This document shows positions 1-8,629 of a DNA stretch of 64,000 nt, one piece after another. Location of the stretch: positions 3,744,001-3,808,000 of the forward strand of contig NZ_CP087138.1 in NCBI RefSeq assembly GCF_021650705.1. The letters are read 5' to 3'. How positions within the stretch are numbered: position 1 is the stretch's first letter; each line of letters begins with the position of its first letter. The DNA comes from Pseudomonas sp. KNUC1026. Its GTDB lineage: Bacteria; Pseudomonadota; Gammaproteobacteria; Pseudomonadales; Pseudomonadaceae. The translations under genes were made by a program, and so were the position numbers. Below the pieces are notes generated by a model. It was not told the DNA's origin. It saw nothing but the letters and a program-made list of their open reading frames with translations, and ran no database searches.

Positions 1-279
1 ACTCGCCTGTCGTTGATGGAGCTGGCGCAGACCCGCCTGGGCCTGACCGTGATCGAAGACGACGTACACATCGACAACCTCGACCGCTTCGTCGAGGCCG
101 GCGCTTGCGGCACTGCCGCGGTGATCTCGCCCATCGGCGGCATCCAGCACAATGGCAAGCTGCATGTGTTCCACAGCGAAACCGAGGTCGGCCCGGTTAC
201 CCAGAAGCTCTACAAGGAGCTGACCGGCATCCAGTTCGGTGAAGTCGAAGGCCCGGCCGGTTGGGTCATCAAGGTTTAA
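1..279 (+). CDS. ilvE: Branched-chain amino acid aminotransferase, C-terminal part (5' end outside window)
   Basis: The reading frame is open from the first base and ends in TAA, giving the last 92 residues. The segment resembles the C-terminus of fold-type IV PLP aminotransferases: a stretch reading GTAAVISPIGGI, which in this family lies near the substrate and cofactor phosphate, then a tail ending GPAGWVIKV that is typical of Pseudomonas IlvE. IlvE transfers amino groups between glutamate and the keto acids of leucine, isoleucine and valine in the cytoplasm. The PLP lysine lies outside the window. The gene converges on the aminotransferase gene to its right, with a shared terminator between them. 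Assignment to IlvE rather than another class IV aminotransferase is from resemblance of the tail. Confidence 0.85.
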   Translation, partial: TRLSLMELAQTRLGLTVIEDDVHIDNLDRFVEAGACGTAAVISPIGGIQHNGKLHVFHSETEVGPVTQKLYKELTGIQFGEVEGPAGWVIKV

Positions 280-283
280 AGGC

Positions 284-395
284 GAGCTGCAAGCTCCAAG
301 CTCCAAGCTCCAAGCTCCAAGAAAAAGCAGATTTTCGCCCAAACGAAAATCTGCTTTTTGCTTTTAACTTGCAGCTAGCAGCTTGCAGCTTGCCG
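284..395. repeat. Heptad tandem repeats flanking a terminator in inverted orientation
   Basis: Four perfect tandem copies of AAGCTCC occupy 291-318, preceded by a variant copy GAGCTGC at 284-290. On the other side of the central hairpin, 368-395 holds copies of a related heptad on the opposite strand (GCAAGCT / GCAGCTT units). The two arrays can pair with each other and would extend the terminator stem with bulges. Confidence 0.7.
322..359. terminator. Bidirectional rho-independent terminator between ilvE and tyrB
   Basis: A perfect 16-bp stem (322-337 pairs with 344-359) with the 6-base loop CCCAAA. The stem starts in five A and ends in five T, so a U-tract follows the hairpin on both strands. 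It serves the two convergent aminotransferase genes. Confidence 0.9.
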
Positions 396-403
396 CTAAC
401 CGT

Positions 404-1588
404 TTATCCCATAACCTGGGCAAACGCCTCGATAACCTGGTCCAGGTTCGAGTGGTTCAGGCCCGCAATGCAGATGCGCCCGGTTTCCACCGCATAGACG
501 CCATGCTCAGCCTTGAGCGTGCGCACTTGCTCAGCCGATAGGCCGGTGTAGGCGAACATGCCTTGCTGATGAGCGAGGAAGTCGAAATCACGATCCGGCA
601 AACGGGCTTTCAGGCCTTGCACCAACGCCGCGCGCATGGCGGTGATGCGCTCGCGCATTTCGGCCAGCTCACCCTGCCATTGCTGATTCAATCGCGCATC
701 GCCCAGCACCTTCGCAACCAGCGTGGCGCCGAACATGGGCGGGCTCGAATAGTTGCGGCGCACGTTCAGCTTCATTTGCCCGAACACACGGTCCACGTCC
801 GCCTTGACGGTGTGCAGGCTCAGCGCGCCAACGCGCTCGCCATAGAGCGAGAAGGTTTTGGAGAACGAGCTGGAGACCAGAAATTGCATGCCGCGGCGGG
901 CGCACTCGCGAACCAGCCACGCGTCGTCGTCCAGGCCGTCGCCAAAACCCTGATAGGCGATGTCGAGAAAGGCGATGGCGTCACGGGCCTGCAGTGCATC
1001 GAGCAGCGGCAGCCATTGCTCGCGGGTGGGTTGCACGCCGGTGGGGTTGTGGCAGCACGGGTGCAGCAGCACGATAGCCTTGGCCGGCAGGGCCTGGAAG
1101 GCAGCCAGCGCACCGTCGAAATCGAAGCGGCGGGTTTGCGGGTGGAAGTACGGGTAGCGTTTTACCTCGAAACCCGCCCCTTGGAAGATGCCCAGGTGGT
1201 TGTCCCAGGTAGGGTCCGAGACCCACACGGCGGAATCGGGCCAGGCGCTTTTGAGCAGGTCGGCACCCACCTTGAGTGCGCCGGAGCCGCCAACGGTCTG
1301 GATGACCGCCACGCCGTGGGTGGGCAGCACGCTGCCAGCGAACAGCAGTTCAGCCACCACCTTGCGATAGGCCGCCGAGCCCTCCTGCGGCAAGTAGGTG
1401 CGCGGGGTATGTTCGGCCACCAGCGCGTCTTCGGCTTCACGCACCGACGGCAGCAGCGGGATAAGCCCGGCTTCGTCGTAATAGATGCCCACACCAAGGT
1501 TGACCTTGTTCGGCCGCGGGTCCTCGGCGAACTCCCCCATCAACCCCAGGATCGGGTCGCCGGCGTACAGGGGCAAATGTTCGAACAT
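404..1588 (-). CDS. tyrB: Aromatic amino acid aminotransferase (class I)
   Basis: A 394-residue class I (AAT family) PLP aminotransferase, about the usual length. The N-terminus MFEHLPLYAGDPILGL and the PLP-lysine motif SSSFSKTFSLYGERVG (Lys near residue 244) are typical of TyrB/AspC enzymes, as are HNPTG near residue 180 and the arginine in the final SGRIC-type segment, here TGRICIAGL. It transaminates tyrosine and phenylalanine, and probably aspartate, with 2-oxoglutarate in the cytoplasm. The start chosen is the ATG at 1588, 5 bases after an AGAGG Shine-Dalgarno sequence; a GTG two codons upstream has worse spacing. Substrate preference for aromatic acids over aspartate is inferred from resemblance to Pseudomonas TyrB/PhhC. 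Confidence 0.9.
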   Translation of the reverse strand: MFEHLPLYAGDPILGLMGEFAEDPRPNKVNLGVGIYYDEAGLIPLLPSVREAEDALVAEHTPRTYLPQEGSAAYRKVVAELLFAGSVLPTHGVAVIQTVGGSGALKVGADLLKSAWPDSAVWVSDPTWDNHLGIFQGAGFEVKRYPYFHPQTRRFDFDGALAAFQALPAKAIVLLHPCCHNPTGVQPTREQWLPLLDALQARDAIAFLDIAYQGFGDGLDDDAWLVRECARRGMQFLVSSSFSKTFSLYGERVGALSLHTVKADVDRVFGQMKLNVRRNYSSPPMFGATLVAKVLGDARLNQQWQGELAEMRERITAMRAALVQGLKARLPDRDFDFLAHQQGMFAYTGLSAEQVRTLKAEHGVYAVETGRICIAGLNHSNLDQVIEAFAQVMG

Positions 1589-1708
1589 ACACACCTCTTG
1601 TGATCGATAAACGAGGCCACCCGGGCCTGAGCCGGTGATTACCCCACAGGCCCTTCACAGCGTCAAGCGGCGTAAAGCCGGGCACTGTTTGCAAAGATTG
1701 CTCGCCCA

Positions 1709-1758
1709 TTGACAGGCCGGCTGCGGCATCTCAGTATCGGCATCACAAGTCGTACGAC
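1709..1758 (+). promoter_or_regulatory. Candidate udh promoter with palindromic operator
   Basis: TTGACA at 1709-1714 is followed 17 bases later by CAGTAT (1732-1737). A perfect 10-bp palindrome GTCGTACGAC lies at 1749-1758, just after the predicted transcription start. This is where a repressor, for example of the GntR class that often controls sugar-acid genes, could bind. The regulator itself is not in the window; its identity is inference. Confidence 0.45.
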
Positions 1759-1785
1759 AACCTACAATAAGCAGCCGAGACCCTT

Positions 1786-2596
1786 ATGTCACAGCCTTCC
1801 TTTCACCGTATTCTGCTGACCGGAGCCGCTGGCGGCCTGGGCCAGATCCTGCGCGAACGCCTCAAACCCTTTGCAACCGTGCTGCGCTTGTCGGACATCG
1901 CGCCGATGCCCGACGCGGTTAACCCTGCGCAAGAGTTGCGCCGCTGTGATCTGGCCGACAAACAGGCTGTAGACGAGTTGGTGGCCGGCTGTAATGCCAT
2001 CGTGCACTTCGGTGGCGTCTCTACCGAACACAGCTTCGAAACTGTTCTAGGCCCTGAATATCTGCGGCACCTATCACCTCTACGAAGCGGCGCGCCGGCA
2101 CGGCGTCAAGCGGGTGATCTTCGCCAGCTCCAACCACGTGATCGGTTTTCACAAGCAGAGCGAAACCCTCGACGCCGCAAGCCCACGCCGCCCCGACAGC
2201 TACTACGGGCTATCCAAGTCCTTCGGCGAAGACCTGGCGACGTTCTATTTCGACCGTTACGGCATCGAGACCCTGAGCATCCGCATCGGCTCCTCCTTCC
2301 CCGAGCCGCAGAACGTGCGCATGCTCAGCACCTGGCTGAGCTACGACGACCTCACCCAACTGGTGGAACGCGGGCTGTTCTGCGAAGCCATCGGCCACAC
2401 GGTGGTTTACGGCGCATCGGCCAACGCTGGCAGCTGGTGGGACAACCGCCTGGCTGCACACTTGGGCTACCAGCCACAAGACAGTTCCGAACCCTTCCGC
2501 GCACAGGTGATGGCGCAGCCGCAGCCGGCCGCCGATGACCCATTGCGGGTTTACCAGGGCGGTGCGTTCGTCGTGGCGGGGCCCTTCGAAGGGTAG
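1786..2596 (+). CDS. udh: Uronate dehydrogenase, NAD-dependent (frameshift near 2052-2056)
   Basis: A short-chain/extended-type NAD(P)-binding epimerase-dehydrogenase of about 269 residues once a +1 shift is repaired. The N-terminal Rossmann motif is TGAAGGLGQIL and the catalytic tyrosine/lysine pair is YYGLSK near residue 135. Uronate dehydrogenases of this length oxidise galacturonate and glucuronate to aldaro-lactones, feeding the aldarate pathway. The frame breaks at GGCCCTGAATATC: with one base of CCCTG removed, the protein continues through NICGTYHLYEAARRHG to GGAFVVAGPFEG. No pathway neighbours (aldarate dehydratase, transporter) are seen here. The start is the ATG at 1786, with a weak ribosome binding site. 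A different sugar epimerase is possible but less likely. Confidence 0.8.
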
Positions 2597-2680
2597 CCAG
2601 CAAGCTAACTATTTCATATCATTACCGCACTTCAGGCACGTCCAGTGCCGCGCAAAACCCCAATCCAGATCACCTCCCCG

Positions 2681-2703
2681 GCCCGCGAGCGATGCTCGCG
2701 GGC
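2681..2703. repeat. Perfect palindrome (10-bp stem) between udh and sulP
   Basis: GCCCGCGAGC and its exact complement are separated by GAT. No T-tract follows, so this is more like a REP-type palindrome or a weak end-of-transcript hairpin for udh than a classical terminator. Confidence 0.5.
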
Positions 2704-2738
2704 TGCGGAGGGCGTTTGGGCTGTAAAGAAGGAGTGGT

Positions 2739-4182
2739 ATGAATTTCACTGCAGTACGTCAAAACATCCTTGCGGGGCTGACGTCATCGTTTGCACTGGT
2801 ACCCGAATGCATCGCCTTCGCTCTGGTAGCTCAGGTCAACCCGCTGATGGGCCTGTACGGGGCTTTCATCATCTGCACCCTCACCGCGCTGTTCCGGAGG
2901 CCGGCCGGGCATGATTTCCGGCGCTGCCGGTTCGATGGCCGTGGTGATCGTGGCGCTGGTGGTGCAGCACGGGGTGGAATATCTGCTGGCAACTACCTTG
3001 CTCAGCGGCGTGCTGATGCTGCTGTTCGGCGCACTGCGCCTGGGCAAGCTGGTACGCATGGTGCCGCACCCGGTGATGCTGGGGTTCGTCAACGGCCTGG
3101 CGATCATCATCGCGCTGGCGCAGCTTGAGCATTTTCGCAATGGCGAGCACTGGCTTAGCGGCACCCCGCTGCTGACCATGCTGGCTCTGGTGGCGTTGAC
3201 CATGGCGGTGGTCTGGCTGCTGCCGCGGCTCACTCGCGCCGTGCCGCCGGCGCTGGTGGCGATCGTCGGTGTAGGTGTGCTGACGCAACTGTTGCAGTTG
3301 CCCACCAAAACCCTCGGTGACATGGCGCACATCGCCGGTGGCCTGCCCAGCTTTCACCTGCCACAGGTGCCCTGGAACTTCGAGACACTACGCATCATCC
3401 TGCCCTATGCGGTGCTGATGGCGCTGGTGGGCCTGCTGGAAACCCTGCTCACCTTCAACCTCACCGACGAAATCACCGAAACCCGCGGCCAGCCCAATCG
3501 CGAGTGCCTGGCCCTGGGCGCGGCGAACATGGCCTGCGGCCTGTTCGGTGCCATGGGCGGCTGCGCAATGATCGGGCAAACGGTGATCAACCTGAGTTCG
3601 GGCGGCCGTAGCCGGTTGTCGGGCATCACCAGTGGGGTGATGATCCTGCTGTTCGTGCTGTTCCTGTCGCCTTTGATCGAGCGCATCCCGCTGGCCGCGC
3701 TGGTGGGGGTGATGTTCGTGGTTGCCCAGCAGACTTTCGCCTGGGGCTCGCTGCGAGTGCTGGGCAAGGTGCCGCGCAACGATGCGCTGGTGATCGTGGC
3801 GGTGACCGTCATCACCGTGTTCACCGACCTCGCCACGGCGGTGCTGTGCGGCATCGTGATCGCGGCGCTGAACTTTGCCTGGCAGCATGCGCGGGATATC
3901 CATGCCGAAAGCCACGACGATGACACCGGCGCGCGCCTCTATACCCCGCGCGGCACGTTGTTCTTCGCCTCGACCACGCAGTTCCAGGCGCTGTTCGACC
4001 CCGCCAGCGATCCACAACGCGTAATCATCGACTGCGGCCATCTGCGCCTGGCAGACCACTCAGCGATCGCTGCACTGGAGGGCTTGCTGGGCCGCTATGC
4101 CAAGGCCGGCAAGCAGGTGCAGCTTACGCACCTGTCGCAACGCTGCCGCGAACTGCTGCACCGGGCCGGGGTGGCGGTTTGA
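2739..4182 (+). CDS. SulP family anion permease with STAS domain (frameshift near 2894)
   Basis: About 480 residues after repairing one inserted base. The N-terminus NILAGLTSSFALVPECIAF and the motif GLYGAFI are the transmembrane 1-2 region of SulP sulfate/bicarbonate transporters. Many hydrophobic helices follow to about residue 390, then a soluble C-terminal STAS-type domain with DCGHLRLADHSAIAALE. The frame breaks at CTGTTCCGGAGG: reading a single C in TTCC gives the expected LFGGRPGMISGAAGS. It is an inner-membrane transporter for sulfate or another small anion; the sequence does not settle the substrate. A strong AAGGAG lies 5 bases before the ATG. It stands alone, between a palindrome and a YkgJ-type gene. 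Confidence 0.85.
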
Positions 4183-4275
4183 AGTGAAATATTTCAAGGC
4201 GGCCCTCTTCTCAAATCGCCGCCTTTGTCTAAGATAGCCGGACCTTCGACCCTACCCCTCCGGCTTCTCGCCACT

Positions 4276-4743
4276 ATGTCCGAACCGAATCCATGCCTGA
4301 CCTGCGGCGCCTGCTGCGGGTCTTTTCGTGTGTCCTTCTATCGGGGCGAGTGCGCCTCGGCCGGTGGCCCGGTGCCTGATGAGCTGACCACCCAGATCAG
4401 CCCCACGCTGGTGGCCATGTGCGGCACCGACACCAAACCGCCCCGTTGCACAGCGCTGCTGGGCAAGATCGGAGAGCAGGTCAGTTGCGGCATCTACGGC
4501 CAGCGCTCGAGCACCTGCCGCGAGTTCGAGGCAGCGTGGTACGAAGGCGTCCCGAACGAGGCCTGCGACCGCGCCCGCTCCATCCATGGCCTGCCGCCAC
4601 TGTTCCCGGCCGATACGCACCTGGCTGCCAGCGATGGAGCACTTGCAGAGCCCGTATTGCTGGGCACCTTGGCTGACCCTGGCGGGCTGATTGCGCTCGC
4701 GGCCGAGGCAGACCCCTTCGAGCCGCCTCAACAGCCGAGTTAA
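4276..4743 (+). CDS. YkgJ family cysteine-cluster protein
   Basis: A 155-residue cytoplasmic protein with the N-terminal cluster CLTCGACC (residues 7-14), plus further cysteines near residues 56, 72 and 80 (CTALLG, CGIYGQR, TCREFE). This CxxCxxCC arrangement defines the UPF0153/YkgJ family, thought to bind zinc or an iron-sulfur cluster; the function is unknown. The ATG at 4276 sits just before the conserved SEPNPC start; an in-frame upstream extension lacks family character. It is followed after about 150 bases by the HrpK-like gene. Confidence 0.75.
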   Translation: MSEPNPCLTCGACCGSFRVSFYRGECASAGGPVPDELTTQISPTLVAMCGTDTKPPRCTALLGKIGEQVSCGIYGQRSSTCREFEAAWYEGVPNEACDRARSIHGLPPLFPADTHLAASDGALAEPVLLGTLADPGGLIALAAEADPFEPPQQPS

Positions 4744-4892
4744 AGCCGTCGCGTCATCCTGCCGTCATGAAAGTGTTGCGAGTTGTGTCAGAGAATGGCT
4801 CCTCCATTCTCACCTGGCTCGCACTGCTGCGAGCCCGCCCCCTGCGTTCTAGCCAGGCAGTCAGGCCAGCGGGTGCTTACAGGAGGACTGCC

Positions 4893-7529
4893 ATGCAGGT
4901 CACCCCGGTCGACGGCATCAATAATCCCAAGGACAACCCGCTCTGGAACAGCGCCGTGAACAAGGCGGTAGATAAGGACGGGCAGCAACACGACGACAAC
5001 GCATTCGGCCCCAATCAGAAACGCCCCGAAGGCGACTACCGCAGCGCCCAACAGATCATCGACGATAGCCCGCTGCTGAAAAATCTGGGCAACCAGAGTG
5101 GCGTCAAGGACAAGCTCAAGGAGCGCGTCGGCGATTTCGAGAAAGACCCGGATGCCGCCTATCGAGCCACGCAGGTGCTGGAGCACATCGAAAAGCTCGA
5201 CGAAAACGGCAAGCTGATTACGCGCAAGATCTCCGAGCGCAACGAGGCCGGCAATGGCAAGGTCGACGGTTTCACCAAAAGTGGTGAAGCCCGCCACGGC
5301 ACCGAGGCCGGGCGCCTGCAGGATTTCGGTAAATATGGCTACGGCTTTCTGAAAGGCGACCTGCCCAGCACCCAGCCCAAGCAAGCACCCAAAGGCGATG
5401 CGCCCTCCAACCACTTGCCCCTGCCTGGCGAAGCGCGCCCTGACAACGACAAGCGCTCGGCACAGCAGATCATCGATGCCAACCCGCTGCTCAAGAACCT
5501 GGGCAATCAGAGCGGGGTGAAAGACAAGCTCAAGGAACGTGTCGGTGATTTCGAGCACGATGCCGACGCCACCTGGCGCGCGGTCCAGGTGCTCAACTAC
5601 GTGGAAAACTACAACGAGCAAGGCAAGAAGGTCAGTGGCGGCGACGTAGGCAACGGCCGCATCGACGGCTTCACCAAAAGCGGTGAAGCCCGCCACGGCA
5701 CCGAAGCCGGCCGCCTGCAGGACTTCGGCAGATATGGCTACGAGTCGCTCAAGGGCCTGGACGGCGGCAGCACCGACGACCAGATCAAGGACCTCAATGC
5801 GCGCTCGACCGAGCAGGCGGTCAAGGATGCCGGCGGCGACGCTTCGAAAGTGGGCGAGCAATATTTCAAGGACGGTACCAGCAGCGCGAGCGGCGCCGAC
5901 AAGGCTGCCGCCATCATCCAGCTGTCCGAGGGCCTGGCCAATTTCAAGGCCGGCCAGGATGCCTTTCACGACACAGGCCCCAACGCGTCCAACACCTGGG
6001 AAGGCGAAGGCCCCTCGCCGGGCCAGCAGCGTAAGGACTTCATCGACAACGTGCAGGGCAAGATCGACAAGCTCAGCCAGGACAAGGACGTCCAGGCCTT
6101 CCTCAACACCAAGGGCACCGAGGCGCTGCAGAAGCTGGTGAACAAAGACCCGGCCCTGAAAGCCGAGCTTGAGCGCCGCCTCACCGCCAGCTCCAGCACC
6201 ACCGCCCTGGAGCAGGCCTTCGCCGCCAAAGGCAAGGATGGCAAACCGGTCAGCACCAACGAAGCGCTGAGCAACTTCATCCAGTACCCCGACTTTTATG
6301 CCCAGGCCCTTGGCAAACAGCCTGATTACAAGAAGGCCCTCGAGAATGCGCCGCAGAGCATCAAGGACAAGGTAAAGGAAGGCTACGACAACATTACCTC
6401 CGGCAAGGAAATCCAGAGCCTGAGCGATGGCGGTACCGATCCCAAGAAGGCAGTGATCCAGTCGGCGGTGAACAAAGCGGTGTACGACGCCGTGGTCGAC
6501 GACAAGACCAAGCAGGAAGGCACCGAGAAGTTCTTCAACGCCGTGGCCAAGATAGGCCGCGACGACGTGCTGAAAGACAAAAGCATGGATGACCTCTACC
6601 GCGGCCTGGGCGTGACCGGCGCGGACGACCCGCGCCTGGCCCAGGTCATCGAAGACAACATCGCCAATCTCGCCGAGCCGGGCAAGGAAGCGCCCAAGAC
6701 CGCCGATGTGATCAGCGCCATTCGCAATGTCGAGGACGCCATCCGCGGCGGCGCCAAGTACGATGACGCGATCAAGAAGGTCGAGAAAACCTGGGGCGGC
6801 AAGCTGCCGTCGGGGGTCAGCGATACCTACAAGGCCGGCGTGATGCACATCGCCTCGGGTGCGCTGCTGGCCGGGGCCATCGGCGTGCGCATGGCCAACG
6901 GCCAGGGCGGCAGCACTGCTCAAACCGTCGGCCAGTCGTTCCAGGCGGCGGGCCTGTTCCTGGAAGGCGGGGCCAAGTTCGTGCAGGACCAGTTCGACCG
7001 CACGCAGCAGGGTGACTACAAATTCAACGCGCCCAAATACGTGAAGGATGTGGAAAACGTCGGCAAGAGCGTGGGCGGCGTGGCGGGCAACATACTTGGG
7101 CTGGTGACCGGCGCCATCTCAGCGAAAGATTCGGCCGCCAAGGGTGACAAGGTCGCGGCAGGTTTCCAGGGCACGTTTGCCGGCCTGAACGGCATCTCTG
7201 CAGTCGCGGGCGCTCTTGAAGTCGCCACCTACGTGGTGCCGCGTATCACCACAGTGGCAACCGGTGTCGCCGAAGCGGCAGGGCTGATCGGCGGGGCAGC
7301 AGGTGCCGTGGCGGGCGCCGTTGGCGGCATCGCGGCCGTGGGCGGGCTGATCTACGCCATCGTCGCCAGCATCAAGGCCGATGACGCCCGCAACAAGCAG
7401 GAACAGAAGTGGTACAGCGGGCTGGCAGACCAGTTCAAAGGCTTCGGCGTCACGCCACCACCGCTCGATGTGATCATCGCGCCGGAAAACGGCTACATAG
7501 ACGTCGGCAACCCCAACGCCAACTACTGA
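4893..7529 (+). CDS. Large HrpK-like protein with duplicated N-terminal module
   Basis: An 878-residue protein starting at an ATG 5 bases after a near-perfect AGGAGGA. It has no signal peptide. Residues 49-155 and 187-288 are two copies of one module: both contain SAQQIID, PLLKNLGNQSGVKDKLKERV, a DGFTKSGEARHGTEAGRL segment and an FG-YGY end. The middle (about 300-640) is charged and helical. The C-terminal third has several glycine/alanine-rich hydrophobic stretches (about 650-680, 730-750, 760-840) that could insert in membranes. The overall plan resembles HrpK/XopAE-type proteins, which in plant pathogens are type III secreted translocator-associated proteins. No type III apparatus gene or hrp box is seen here, so its secretion route and role are unknown. 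Family assignment is from memory of the type, not from a search. Confidence 0.6.
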   Translation: MQVTPVDGINNPKDNPLWNSAVNKAVDKDGQQHDDNAFGPNQKRPEGDYRSAQQIIDDSPLLKNLGNQSGVKDKLKERVGDFEKDPDAAYRATQVLEHIEKLDENGKLITRKISERNEAGNGKVDGFTKSGEARHGTEAGRLQDFGKYGYGFLKGDLPSTQPKQAPKGDAPSNHLPLPGEARPDNDKRSAQQIIDANPLLKNLGNQSGVKDKLKERVGDFEHDADATWRAVQVLNYVENYNEQGKKVSGGDVGNGRIDGFTKSGEARHGTEAGRLQDFGRYGYESLKGLDGGSTDDQIKDLNARSTEQAVKDAGGDASKVGEQYFKDGTSSASGADKAAAIIQLSEGLANFKAGQDAFHDTGPNASNTWEGEGPSPGQQRKDFIDNVQGKIDKLSQDKDVQAFLNTKGTEALQKLVNKDPALKAELERRLTASSSTTALEQAFAAKGKDGKPVSTNEALSNFIQYPDFYAQALGKQPDYKKALENAPQSIKDKVKEGYDNITSGKEIQSLSDGGTDPKKAVIQSAVNKAVYDAVVDDKTKQEGTEKFFNAVAKIGRDDVLKDKSMDDLYRGLGVTGADDPRLAQVIEDNIANLAEPGKEAPKTADVISAIRNVEDAIRGGAKYDDAIKKVEKTWGGKLPSGVSDTYKAGVMHIASGALLAGAIGVRMANGQGGSTAQTVGQSFQAAGLFLEGGAKFVQDQFDRTQQGDYKFNAPKYVKDVENVGKSVGGVAGNILGLVTGAISAKDSAAKGDKVAAGFQGTFAGLNGISAVAGALEVATYVVPRITTVATGVAEAAGLIGGAAGAVAGAVGGIAAVGGLIYAIVASIKADDARNKQEQKWYSGLADQFKGFGVTPPPLDVIIAPENGYIDVGNPNANY
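5037..5756 (+). repeat. Internal duplication in the HrpK-like gene
   Basis: Copy 1 spans about 5037-5357 and copy 2 about 5451-5756, separated by a Pro/Gln/Lys-rich linker. The encoded modules share long identical stretches while third codon positions differ, which suggests an old duplication under selection rather than a recent copying event or an assembly artefact. Confidence 0.75.
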
Positions 7530-7693
7530 CCTCCCACCGCCAGCGCCCAGCTCAGGCTGGGCCTGGCACATTCCCTCTTCGCCTGCGTGTCGTTACCTTG
7601 GCAGATTCGGTCGCCACAGTGCGATTGCCCCGCCACACCCCTGCTAGCCTGACCCTCGCCTGCCATTCCTATAACGAAAACCGAGGGCACCCT

Positions 7694-8629
7694 ATGAAAG
7701 CGATGAAACTCACCGCCTGCGCCGCACTGATGCTGGCCAGCAGTGGATTGTGGGCGGCCGAGCCTGCCGAGTGCAGCAACGTGCGCCTGGGCGCAGTGAA
7801 CTGGACCGACGTGATCGCCACCAGCGCCATGACGCAAGTAGTGCTGCAGAGCCTGGGGTATGAGGTCAAGCAGACGACAGCTTCGCAGCAGATCATTCTG
7901 GGCAGCATGGCCGACAACAAGCTCGACACGTTTCTGGGGTACTGGCAGCCGACCATGCAATCGGTCGCCAAGCCTTACCTTGAGAAAAAACAGATCGAGG
8001 TCTACAGCCCCGCTGCACTGGGCGATGCGCAGTCCACCTTCGCGGTGCCCCGCTATGCCTACGACGCAGGCCTGAAAACCTTCGACGACATCGCCAGATT
8101 CAAGGAAAAGCTCGGCGGCAAACTCTATGTGATCGAGCCAGGCAGCGGCGCCAACCGTATTACAGGGGAGATGATCGCTCAGGACCGTTTTGGCCTCAAA
8201 GGCTTCCAGTTGGTGGAGTCCAGTGAGGCGGGCATGCTCACGGCGGTCAAGCGTGCGGTGTCGCGCAAGGAATGGGTGGTGTTCTTTGGCTGGAAGCCGC
8301 ACCCGATGAACCTGCAGATCGACATGGTTTACCTCACCGGCAGCCAGGACGCCTTCGGCCCTGACGAAGGCGCCGCTACCGTGTCGGTCATGACCGCCGC
8401 CGGTTATGACCAGCGCTGCCCGAACGTCGGCAAGCTGTTGCACAACCTGAGCTTCACCTCGGGCCAAGTGAGCGCGGTGATGGCGCCGATCCTGGAGCGC
8501 ACTGCGCCGGAGCAGGCTGCCAAAACCTGGCTCAAGGCCAATCCATCAGCACTGGAGCCTTGGCTGAAGGGCGTTACAACCCGTGACGGCAAGGATGCTT
8601 TGCCTGCGATGCAGGCTGCGCTCAAGTAG
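7694..8629 (+). CDS. betX: Choline/glycine betaine ABC transporter substrate-binding protein
   Basis: A 311-residue periplasmic binding protein with a clear signal peptide (MKAMKLTACAALMLASS, predicted cleavage after LWA). The OpuAC-type fold is shown by VRLGAVNWTDVIATS, LGYWQPTM and FFGWKPHPMN; their tryptophan and tyrosine residues form the aromatic box that holds quaternary ammonium groups. Such orphan binding proteins in Pseudomonas (BetX, CaiX, CbcX) deliver choline, carnitine or betaine to a shared CbcWV permease. No permease or ATPase gene is adjacent, which fits an orphan component. The start ATG follows CGAGGG. Its stop TAG directly abuts the ATG of the esterase gene, so the two are probably co-transcribed. 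Choline versus betaine specificity is uncertain. Confidence 0.8.
   Translation: MKAMKLTACAALMLASSGLWAAEPAECSNVRLGAVNWTDVIATSAMTQVVLQSLGYEVKQTTASQQIILGSMADNKLDTFLGYWQPTMQSVAKPYLEKKQIEVYSPAALGDAQSTFAVPRYAYDAGLKTFDDIARFKEKLGGKLYVIEPGSGANRITGEMIAQDRFGLKGFQLVESSEAGMLTAVKRAVSRKEWVVFFGWKPHPMNLQIDMVYLTGSQDAFGPDEGAATVSVMTAAGYDQRCPNVGKLLHNLSFTSGQVSAVMAPILERTAPEQAAKTWLKANPSALEPWLKGVTTRDGKDALPAMQAALK

Noticed and set aside
284-395. CRISPR-like array
   Set aside because: Repeats are seven bases long with no unique spacers, and no cas genes are nearby.
4744-4892. hrp box before the HrpK-like gene
   Set aside because: No GGAACC / CCAC pair with the proper 15-16 base spacing is present in the upstream region.
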